Below, piece by piece: positions 1 through 4,994 of a stretch of DNA of 6,696 bases. This DNA is from Methanomassiliicoccus sp. UBA386 (GTDB taxonomy: Archaea; Thermoplasmatota; Thermoplasmata; Methanomassiliicoccales; Methanomassiliicoccaceae), in assembly GCA_002498285.1 (NCBI GenBank), contig DAGU01000109.1, positions 44,486 to 51,181 on the forward strand. The letters are read 5' to 3'. The notes under the pieces were generated by a model that was not told the DNA's origin, searched no databases, and saw only the letters and a list, made by a program, of their open reading frames with translations. Position 1 is the first letter of the stretch; every line of letters begins with the position of its first letter. The translations under genes were made by a program, and so were the position numbers.

Positions 1-214
1 CGACGCCTACGCCAAGGGCGAATGCGTCGAGCTATCGAAGGAGGCGGTGCGGCAGATCTACCGCAACAGCGGCTACTACGACAAGCTGATGAAGGCGCGC
101 AAGGCCGGAGAGCCGGAGCCGAACATACCGGCGCTGTCGCATAGCGAGGTCAAGAAGGTCACCGAGCTGTACATCGAGATGTTCGAGCGCATCACCGGGG
201 AGAGCTTCCGTTAG
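1..214 (+). CDS. purC: Phosphoribosylaminoimidazole-succinocarboxamide synthase (SAICAR synthetase), C-terminal fragment
   Basis: This is the last 70 codons of a gene that begins outside the window; the first complete codon is at 2 and the stop is TAG at 212-214. PurC joins aspartate to CAIR with ATP in cytosolic purine biosynthesis. The fragment has the look of the family's C-terminus: a LSKEAVRQIYR segment, a GYYDKLMKAR segment, a proline-rich linker with PNIPAL, and a closing helix ending ELYIEMFERITG. The ATP and substrate pockets lie upstream and cannot be checked here. One 60-nt row (61-120) is 67% G+C, much higher than the genes that follow, so this looks like core chromosome. The next gene starts about 107 nt downstream with its own TATA box, so co-transcription is unlikely. 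Identification rests on recalled family resemblance of the C-terminus only. Confidence 0.8.
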   Translation, partial: DAYAKGECVELSKEAVRQIYRNSGYYDKLMKARKAGEPEPNIPALSHSEVKKVTELYIEMFERITGESFR

Positions 215-227
215 GCGCAACCGCGCC
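214..227 (+). terminator. Short GC hairpin at the end of purC (possible terminator)
   Basis: GGCGC (214-218) pairs with GCGCC (223-227) around an AACC loop, beginning at the last base of the purC stop codon. It has only 5 bp and no clean T tract directly after it, so a terminator role is a guess. Confidence 0.3.
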
Positions 228-288
228 GGCCTGGAACGATGATCTTTGATAAAATCGATCAATCGGTACTTTCGGATACCCGTCCTTA

Positions 289-300
289 ATCAATATAAAC
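289..300 (+). promoter_or_regulatory. TATA-box promoter of the TIR-APAZ/Argonaute operon
   Basis: The AT-rich segment AATCAATATAAAC contains an archaeal TATA-like core (AATATAAA, about 292-299). In Archaea transcription starts roughly 25 nt downstream of the box centre, which puts the start at about 320-322, on the ATG at 322. That fits the absence of a Shine-Dalgarno motif in front of this gene and predicts a leaderless or nearly leaderless mRNA. A small inverted repeat, TTGAT (246-250) and ATCAA (258-262), lies about 30 nt further upstream and could be chance. Confidence 0.55.
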
Positions 301-321
301 CGTCAAGAGCTCTGCTCATTG

Positions 322-1710
322 ATGTCTGGGGAGCCATTAACGAATGGGGAGGCTAAAAAGAATCACTTGTTCATTAGCTACGCAACTGAACAGGGATACT
401 TTGTTGAATGGCTCTGCTCTAAACTAATTGCAGATGGGTATTCTGTATGGTGTGACAAACTGAAGCTTCTTGGTGGGGAATCGTATCCAACGGATATTGA
501 CAAGGCATTGAAAGAACGCACATTCCGTGTCATCGCAGTTCTATCCAGACAATCCATATCTAAACCAAACCCGCGGAGAGAAAGGACTCTCGCCCTCAAA
601 ATTGCCGATGAAAGAAATATTGATTTTCTCATTCCAATCAACTTTGATGGCCTTGCTCCTTCCGAACTTGATTGGATGACCAGTGACATAACCTTTATCT
701 CATTTAACTACGGCTGGGCAGAGGGCTATAAACAGCTGATTAAGAAGTTATCATCGATTAACACCCCAAGAAACAAAGATATAGACATGGACCAGATGAT
801 GCCATGGCTTGACGAAAAGACTGTACTGCTGGATGGTAGAGAGACGATTTTTTCGAATGCATTAAAAATCGAAAAAATACCAGAAAGGATTCTAATTTAC
901 AAATTCGAGAACCCCATCTCTTACTCTGGCGTTAGAACATTGGTTAAGAACTGGCCGTGCTACCGAATCAACAGCCATGTTGCTCTTTCTTTTATGTCGC
1001 CTCCGCCCGAAATTGTTGAGAAATATATGTTAGAAAGAACAGGTGCAGTGGAGTGGCGAACTAAAGAAACGATACGCGGCATCCCTACTTACAACATTAT
1101 CGTCAATTTGCTCGAGAAGAGCATTTCTTTTAAATGCTGGGAAAGGGGATTAATCGAACAAAAGAGGGCATCTTTTTATTTCCCATACGGCGGTGAGAAA
1201 GAACGGAACATACTACACTTTGTTGATTACAATGGCATAACGACCTGGAGACTGGCTTCCGGTCAGAGAAAATTGAAACTTAAAACTGAACAGACTATAT
1301 ACTACCGATATCACGTGTGCCCCACCTTCAGGATAAGGGGTAGTTTTGATTCTGGATTCTATGCAATTGTCAACGTGCTTGCCCATGTCACGAATGAGGA
1401 CGGCACGCCCATAAAAGGTAGAAGTCAGAACTCTCGGTCGAAGAAAATAACGAAGTATTGGTGGAACCCTCAGATTCTGAACTATCAATTAGCGATAATA
1501 CAACACCTATCCGGCCGTGATGACAAGATAGTAATTGGCCAAGTCCCGGGGGAGATGATTTCAATAACGCCGCGTTTTGAGCAATACGAATTGCCGCTAG
1601 CGATTAGGGAGAAACCCGGCGACCAAGTTGAAGAAAACGATCCAATACCAATTGAGGATCTGGAGGAGGAATCCGAGGATCTAGAATATGAGGAGGTCTC
1701 AGGAGGGTGA
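322..1710 (+). CDS. TIR-APAZ protein, effector subunit of a SPARTA-type short Argonaute system
   Basis: A 462-residue protein with an N-terminal TIR domain (about 14-145) opening with HLFISYA, then an APAZ region (about 180-430), the module that substitutes for the N/PAZ part of Argonaute and binds the short Ago partner. In SPARTA systems the TIR domain hydrolyses NAD(P)+ once the paired Argonaute, loaded with an RNA guide, meets a DNA target and the complex oligomerises; the cell stops growing or dies. The likely catalytic glutamate is E87 in RRERTLAL, aligned by eye. The APAZ C-terminal half shows KYWWNPQ followed by a long helix and a beta-rich end. The last 33 residues (430-462) contain 15 Asp/Glu. 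ATG 322 is preferred over the TTG at 319 because the TATA box predicts transcription starting there. It overlaps the Argonaute gene or abuts it by a few bases. One 60-nt row (361-420) is 42% G+C, far below purC, suggesting acquisition. Confidence 0.88.
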   Translation: MSGEPLTNGEAKKNHLFISYATEQGYFVEWLCSKLIADGYSVWCDKLKLLGGESYPTDIDKALKERTFRVIAVLSRQSISKPNPRRERTLALKIADERNIDFLIPINFDGLAPSELDWMTSDITFISFNYGWAEGYKQLIKKLSSINTPRNKDIDMDQMMPWLDEKTVLLDGRETIFSNALKIEKIPERILIYKFENPISYSGVRTLVKNWPCYRINSHVALSFMSPPPEIVEKYMLERTGAVEWRTKETIRGIPTYNIIVNLLEKSISFKCWERGLIEQKRASFYFPYGGEKERNILHFVDYNGITTWRLASGQRKLKLKTEQTIYYRYHVCPTFRIRGSFDSGFYAIVNVLAHVTNEDGTPIKGRSQNSRSKKITKYWWNPQILNYQLAIIQHLSGRDDKIVIGQVPGEMISITPRFEQYELPLAIREKPGDQVEENDPIPIEDLEEESEDLEYEEVSGG

Positions 1711-1711
1711 T
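1691..1711 (+). promoter_or_regulatory. Tandem Shine-Dalgarno motifs for the Argonaute gene
   Basis: Two AGGAGG copies occur 10 nt apart, at 1691-1696 and 1701-1706; the second continues as AGGAGGGTGAT, close to a full anti-SD match. The first lies 10 nt before a GTG at 1707, the second 9 nt before the ATG at 1716, both in the Argonaute frame. Both motifs are inside the last codons of the TIR-APAZ gene, which indicates translational coupling of the two subunits. Confidence 0.75.
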
Positions 1712-1715
1712 ACGG

Positions 1716-3212
1716 ATGAGCAAGTTGACCGTCCTATCGGAGCCGAAGCTTGAATTTAGATATGGCCAGACTATGGTAGACCCGCGCGATGGATTAACCA
1801 TGTTCGGCCCATATGATACGGATTCTGGATACCATCCAAGGAACATCTCTTATGGAGTAATAGGAACCGAAAACGGCATAGGCTTGCTCTCCGATTGGAC
1901 CAAATATGTAATGATCGGTCCATGTGAATATGTCGAATCGAACATAAGGCTCTGGCCTCCTTTCCCAGGTTTTGAGTCTGCGTTCCACTCTACTTGGGCA
2001 AAGGAACCGACAAAAACACATACTCTTGATTCGGAGGATTTGAGACATCTATCTAGAAATAAGAACGCCAACGAACGGACCTCATCTATCGTCAAGAGAT
2101 ACATCAGGGGAATCACAAAATTTGGCCTTAAGGACGAATCTGTCGATGTAATTTTTTGTATCGTGCCTGATGAAGTTTGGAAAAATTGCCGGACTCAATC
2201 AATAATTAAAGATGGTTGGGGAGACAAGCCATCAAGACAATTTCATCGTCATTTGATAAAGGGGCAACAGAGCATAGACGGTGCTTTTGACTCAGATGAT
2301 TATCGCTATTCAGTGGATTTCCGACGGCAGATAAAAGCCAAGTGTATGCACTATGAAACGCCTATCCAGATTGTCCGCGAGTCAACCTTTGCCTTGGCCG
2401 AGGAGGATCTCAATAACCGGAGAAGGCTGACTCCCATTAGCGATAGGGCCTGGAACCTATCAACGACGATCTACTATAAGGCTGGGGGAAAGCCCTGGAA
2501 ACTATCTACTGCAAGAGATGGGGTGTGCTACATCGGCATTACCTTTAAAAAAACAGAGCCGGGGCGAAATTCGAGAACTGCTTGTTGTGCTGCTCAGATG
2601 TTTCTAGACTCGGGCGATGGAATAGTCTTCTTGGGTGATACCGGCCCATGGTATTCGCCGGAAGACGGCCAATGTCACCTCAGCAGGGAATCCGCCCACG
2701 GGCTACTCAAGGGGGTCCTAGAGAAGTATAATGACCTGGAGGGCAAGGGCCTAAGAGAAATATTTTTGCATTGCCGTTCTGAGATTAACAGGGAGGAGTT
2801 TGATGGATTCCAGGCTGCTTGCCCAAATGGCGTGAAACTGGTCGGGATAAGGGTCCGTTTGGACAACGAGATTAAGATTTACAGGAAGGGTAAGTGGCCG
2901 ATACCCCGTGGGACGTTGCTGAAAAGGAACGAGCGCGAGGGTTACCTGTGGGCAAATGGTTACAAGTGGAGGCTACAAACATACGATGGCATGCAGGTCC
3001 CCAGACCAGTCAAAATCGATATAATGCACGGTTCCGCCGACATCGACCAAGTTGCCGGTGATATTTTTTCATTAACGAAATTAAACTATAATGCATGTAA
3101 ACTAGGATCTTCGGAGCCGGTTACGATTGGCTTCTCCGATTCTGTTGGGGAAATCCTCGTATCGAACCCAGGTGTTAAGAGCCCTAATCCTAGGTTTAAG
3201 TTTTACATATGA
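1716..3212 (+). CDS. Short prokaryotic Argonaute (MID-PIWI only), SPARTA guide-binding subunit
   Basis: A 498-residue protein lacking N and PAZ domains, as in short pAgos, which bind a small guide and sense a complementary target for the partner effector. The N-terminus (DPRDGLTMFGPYD, about 22-34) is the typical short-Ago opening. The MID domain contains VIFCIVPDEVW (about 145-155). A plausible 5'-phosphate pocket can be read as R203, K207, Q218 and K255, matching the R/Y-K-Q-K pattern of Argonautes. PIWI follows, with KPWKLS and CYIGITF. The position where nucleases carry the first catalytic Asp reads Thr (T276), and the later strand ending HCRSE (352-356) lacks the usual R-D-G, so this PIWI should not cut. 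The protein ends with aromatic RFKFYI, common in the family. ATG 1716 has a strong SD; GTG 1707 (three residues longer, overlapping the upstream stop) is the alternative. One row (2161-2220) is 38% G+C. Confidence 0.9.
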   Translation: MSKLTVLSEPKLEFRYGQTMVDPRDGLTMFGPYDTDSGYHPRNISYGVIGTENGIGLLSDWTKYVMIGPCEYVESNIRLWPPFPGFESAFHSTWAKEPTKTHTLDSEDLRHLSRNKNANERTSSIVKRYIRGITKFGLKDESVDVIFCIVPDEVWKNCRTQSIIKDGWGDKPSRQFHRHLIKGQQSIDGAFDSDDYRYSVDFRRQIKAKCMHYETPIQIVRESTFALAEEDLNNRRRLTPISDRAWNLSTTIYYKAGGKPWKLSTARDGVCYIGITFKKTEPGRNSRTACCAAQMFLDSGDGIVFLGDTGPWYSPEDGQCHLSRESAHGLLKGVLEKYNDLEGKGLREIFLHCRSEINREEFDGFQAACPNGVKLVGIRVRLDNEIKIYRKGKWPIPRGTLLKRNEREGYLWANGYKWRLQTYDGMQVPRPVKIDIMHGSADIDQVAGDIFSLTKLNYNACKLGSSEPVTIGFSDSVGEILVSNPGVKSPNPRFKFYI

Positions 3213-3341
3213 GCCGACTTCGCTGACCCTCCGTGGAGAAAAATGCACTTATTGTTAGTCTTTCTCACTGTCCTCAGAATATGAAATCAATTACAAGCTT
3301 CAGGAAATAGGCGACTGCTTCCTTGTCGGTAGGGCCTGGGG

Positions 3342-3370
3342 GACATATTGTGACATATTATCTGTAGATA
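3342..3370. repeat. GACATATT direct repeat plus adjoining near-palindrome
   Basis: GACATATT occurs at 3342-3349 and again at 3352-3359, almost one helical turn apart. It is followed directly by TATCT-GT-AGATA (3359-3370). The spacing is compatible with a protein-binding site, but the nearest downstream gene starts about 260 nt away and AT-rich DNA gives such repeats by chance. Confidence 0.35.
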
Positions 3371-3539
3371 TCTGCCCTGCGTGCCCATAAATCGGCGATT
3401 CAAGCCATGCGGAAATTTTAATAAAGCGGTCAAAGGCCACATCGGTATCGCCAGGTTGGCAGATGTCTGATAAGGTCTAAGCTAACGCATAATTGGGCAT
3501 GCTAGTAGTATAGCCTCTCCACCCAGTGTCCAAGCACAT

Positions 3540-3562
3540 CGAGTTCATAATCGAGGAACTCG
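3540..3562. repeat. Inverted repeat, CGAGTTC / GAACTCG
   Basis: CGAGTTC (3540-3546) and GAACTCG (3556-3562) can form a 7-bp stem with a 9-nt loop. With a small bulge, CAT and ATG on the outside add three more pairs. It ends about 30 nt before the TATA-like box of the small-gene cassette. It could be an operator for that promoter or a terminator for a transcript from the left; neither is shown. Confidence 0.4.
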
Positions 3563-3590
3563 TTGATGGATGGTAATTGTAGGAAACAAC

Positions 3591-3600
3591 TCTTAAAAGT
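3591..3600 (+). promoter_or_regulatory. TATA-like promoter of the small-gene cassette
   Basis: CTTAAAAG, preceded by the purine-rich GGAAAC, looks like a weak TATA box with a BRE-like flank. Transcription about 25 nt downstream would begin near 3620, after the GTG at 3607 and right at the AGGTGA motif (3621-3626). This favours the ATG at 3634 as the true start. Confidence 0.45.
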
Positions 3601-3633
3601 ATGTAGGTGATATCTTCAACAGGTGAGCATGTG

Positions 3634-3915
3634 ATGGAGATGGTTGTAGAGGTCATCAGCGTTGGGCGAGCCACGGAGGTCGCCACGGGCAAGTTCATTT
3701 ATCAGGTTCAGTTCGGTCATGTTATTGAAGTGGGCGAAGAGATGAGGAAGACCATTCCCCAGCCCGCTGGGACGGTGGCAATCAAGGAAACTGCATCTAT
3801 AGTTCTCTCGATGTTCATGAACTTCCCAGGCGCGGTCCCGTATAAGGTCGGCTCCAAGTGGGTCATATCGCTTAGTGATCAAGGCGACCTTACAATGAAT
3901 GCGGTGAAGGAATGA
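3634..3915 (+). CDS. Unrecognised small protein, first gene of the toxin-antitoxin-like cassette
   Basis: A 93-residue protein I do not recognise. It appears to be soluble, with alternating hydrophobic residues in the first half (MEMVVEVISVG, FIYQVQFG) suggesting beta strands, then a short helix-like stretch (TASIVLSMFMNF) and a strand-like end (KWVISLS). It has no cysteines, no signal peptide and no membrane segment. The ATG at 3634 is chosen because AGGTGA (3621-3626) sits 7 nt upstream and the TATA-like box predicts transcription starting near 3620; a GTG at 3607 would add nine residues but lies upstream of that point. GTG 3631 is a close alternative. Its stop overlaps the next gene's ATG 3912 as ATGA, so the two are probably coupled. 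One row (3721-3780) is 58% G+C, between the SPARTA genes and the core genes. Confidence 0.65.
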   Translation: MEMVVEVISVGRATEVATGKFIYQVQFGHVIEVGEEMRKTIPQPAGTVAIKETASIVLSMFMNFPGAVPYKVGSKWVISLSDQGDLTMNAVKE

Positions 3916-4193
3916 TGCAGGATACATCTTGTTTTGGACTGAACCACTCGACATTGATGACCAATAGACTATCCTCTGAAATAGTGACTAATCAGTTAGG
4001 CCCCTCTGCCGCCCAGCTCTTCATAATCCCTGCCCCCATTATACCGGCCAATTCCTATGGGCCGATGGATGAGGATCCCCTTACTCCGTTGGAACTTGCA
4101 GATCTTGAAGATTGCAAGAGAAACATCGAGAGTGGCCAGGGAACTTTTCTACCCAAAACCCTCTCGGACGAAGAGTTCCTAGCGTCGCTCTAA
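3915..4193 (+). CDS. Antitoxin-like acidic small protein upstream of a RelE-type toxin
   Basis: A 92-residue protein. The C-terminal part (about 51-92) is rich in acidic residues, with a helix-like ELADLEDCKRNIESG, a short linker and a final LSDEEFLASL. That resembles the toxin-neutralising tails of small antitoxins encoded just before RelE/ParE toxins, and the next gene encodes such a toxin. The first 50 residues are different, rich in Ser, Pro and Ile (FIIPAPIIPAN), and show no DNA-binding fold I can name. Start: ATGATG gives ATG 3912 and ATG 3915; GGTGA at 3903-3907 is 7 nt before 3915, the same spacing as in the upstream gene. An internal ATG at 4065 would give a 42-residue protein made only of the acidic part, but its ribosome site is weak. 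The antitoxin role is inferred from position and tail. Confidence 0.55.
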   Translation: MQDTSCFGLNHSTLMTNRLSSEIVTNQLGPSAAQLFIIPAPIIPANSYGPMDEDPLTPLELADLEDCKRNIESGQGTFLPKTLSDEEFLASL

Positions 4194-4202
4194 ACTGCCT
4201 GC

Positions 4203-4209
4203 AAGGTGG
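4203..4209 (+). promoter_or_regulatory. Ribosome binding site pointing to a non-canonical toxin start
   Basis: AAGGTGG lies 10-16 nt after the antitoxin stop and 4 nt before an ATC codon (4214-4216) that is in frame with the RelE-like protein. No ATG, GTG or TTG in that frame lies between here and the conserved start of the domain, apart from a GTG inside the first strand (DPVFEK). Confidence 0.5.
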
Positions 4210-4213
4210 TCCC

Positions 4214-4498
4214 ATCAATAACATAATAGTAGATCCAGTGTTTGAAAAGAGGTATAAGGCAAAAAGACTGGGCCCGCCCTATATCTTGGAGAAAATAAAC
4301 AAGGCGGTGCTGGAGCTGCGCCAGGACGGCAGGCCCGAACACTTAGGCGCTCCCAAGACTGGCGCCCTCAAAGGCACCTATGCTTATGACCTGAACAGAA
4401 GTTCCCGGATCCTATACATAGTGGATAGGCGTGGCGGTGAATGCACGGTCAGGCTCCTCCGCGTATGTGATCATAAAGTAGCATACGGGCACGACTAA
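4214..4498 (+). CDS. RelE/ParE-superfamily toxin
   Basis: About 94 residues, the usual size for RelE-like toxins, which act as ribosome-dependent mRNA nucleases (RelE, YoeB, YafQ) or gyrase poisons (ParE). Counted from the ATC at 4214: the opening strand IIVDPVFEKRYK (4-15), two helices (about 21-38), LKG (52-54), then strands with SRILYIVD (64-71) and TVRLLRVCDHKVAYG (78-92). K53, R65, H87 and Y91 sit where family members carry basic or catalytic residues, which favours an active RNase, although the exact subclass is not clear. The start is a problem: the frame can be extended to TTG 4112, but that would translate out of frame through the antitoxin's acidic tail and has no ribosome site. The best SD precedes an ATC. 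Rare ATC initiation, a mutated start or a sequence error are all possible. The row 4321-4380 is 65% G+C. Confidence 0.72.
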   Translation: MNNIIVDPVFEKRYKAKRLGPPYILEKINKAVLELRQDGRPEHLGAPKTGALKGTYAYDLNRSSRILYIVDRRGGECTVRLLRVCDHKVAYGHD

Positions 4499-4516
4499 TG
4501 AGTTGATCGCAACGAT

Positions 4517-4540
4517 GGAGGCGGCCTCAACGCCGCCTCC
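4517..4540. terminator. 9-bp GC hairpin between convergent operons
   Basis: GGAGGCGGC (4517-4525) pairs perfectly with GCCGCCTCC (4532-4540) around CTCAAC. It lies 18 nt after the toxin stop on the plus strand and 19 nt after the UPF0179 stop on the minus strand, so it could serve both convergent transcripts. No strong T tract follows on either side, so it may instead stabilise 3' ends. Confidence 0.6.
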
Positions 4541-4559
4541 TGTCCATGCCCCGCAAGAT

Positions 4560-4985
4560 TTATTCCAGCACGACCGCCATCATGCGAAGTCCGGCCGGGC
4601 ACTTCAGCTCCTTGCCCACCTTGGCCACGCGAAACCTCATCTGCTTCTCCACGCCCATGGGATGGCACAGCTTCCAGTTCTGGCAGCCCAGCTCATCGCA
4701 CTTCACCGCCTCGAACGTGATGGTGGAGCCTTCAATGGCGGAGCGCATGGGCAGCGCGCCGGAATGTTTCTCCTTCTCCACTTCCACCACTCTAACGCCT
4801 TCCTCATGGATGCGGCACTCGTGCTTGACGTCCCGCACCTTGGTTATGCAGTACAGGCCGCCGGCGTCGAGGTTGAAGCATACTGCCTTCAGCTTGCAGT
4901 CGCGGCACTCGGTCAGCGGACCGCGGTACACGAACCTCTCCCCTACCTTGGCCTGATGCTCCCCTATCAGTGTGATGACTACCAT
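4560..4985 (-). CDS. UPF0179 family protein, cysteine-rich, function unknown
   Basis: A 141-residue archaeal conserved protein of the UPF0179 family; its role is not established. It has nine cysteines (27, 30, 36, 46, 57, 96, 101, 107, 129). Two clusters stand out: C-x2-C-x5-C at 27-36 (ECRDCKLKAVC) and C-x4-C-x5-C at 96-107 (KCDELGCQNWKLC). Such spacing suggests metal or Fe-S binding, which is inference. The N-terminus, VVITLIGEHQAKVGERFVY, is strand-like, as expected for a small beta-rich domain ahead of the cysteine clusters. The ATG at 4985 is preceded by GAGGCGAT, and only 9 nt separate it from the upstream egsA stop, so the two genes are almost certainly co-transcribed. Full length matches the family as I recall it, with no sign of truncation. 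G+C is high, like its neighbour. Confidence 0.88.
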   Translation of the reverse strand: MVVITLIGEHQAKVGERFVYRGPLTECRDCKLKAVCFNLDAGGLYCITKVRDVKHECRIHEEGVRVVEVEKEKHSGALPMRSAIEGSTITFEAVKCDELGCQNWKLCHPMGVEKQMRFRVAKVGKELKCPAGLRMMAVVLE

Positions 4986-4994
4986 GTTATCGCC

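Larger units (their letters stand above)
3213..3590. other. AT-rich intergenic region with small repeats, no convincing gene
   Basis: I found no coding frame here that I can support. The row 3241-3300 is 32% G+C. A T-rich stretch about 3250-3265, soon after the Argonaute stop, could end transcription in the archaeal manner. Visible structures are a direct repeat GACATATT at 3342-3349 and 3352-3359 (10-bp spacing), a near-palindrome TATCT-GT-AGATA at 3359-3370, a TATA-like TTTTAATAA near 3416-3424, and an inverted repeat at 3540-3562. A non-coding RNA starting near 3445 is possible but unproven. Confidence 0.5.

Noticed and set aside
32..262. Minus-strand frame antisense to the purC end
   Set aside because: It overlaps the recognisable PurC C-terminus and the operon's upstream region; the Leu/Arg-rich product is typical of an antisense shadow.
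3536..3568. Possible tRNA T-arm remnant (attachment site) around GAGTTCATAATC
   Set aside because: The loop only partly fits the T-loop consensus and no acceptor, D or anticodon arms are visible nearby; the simple inverted repeat explains the pattern better.
3477..3698. Minus-strand frame of 73 codons across the gap and the first cassette gene
   Set aside because: It overlaps the better-supported plus-strand gene and its promoter, and the Ser/Thr-rich product looks non-coding.
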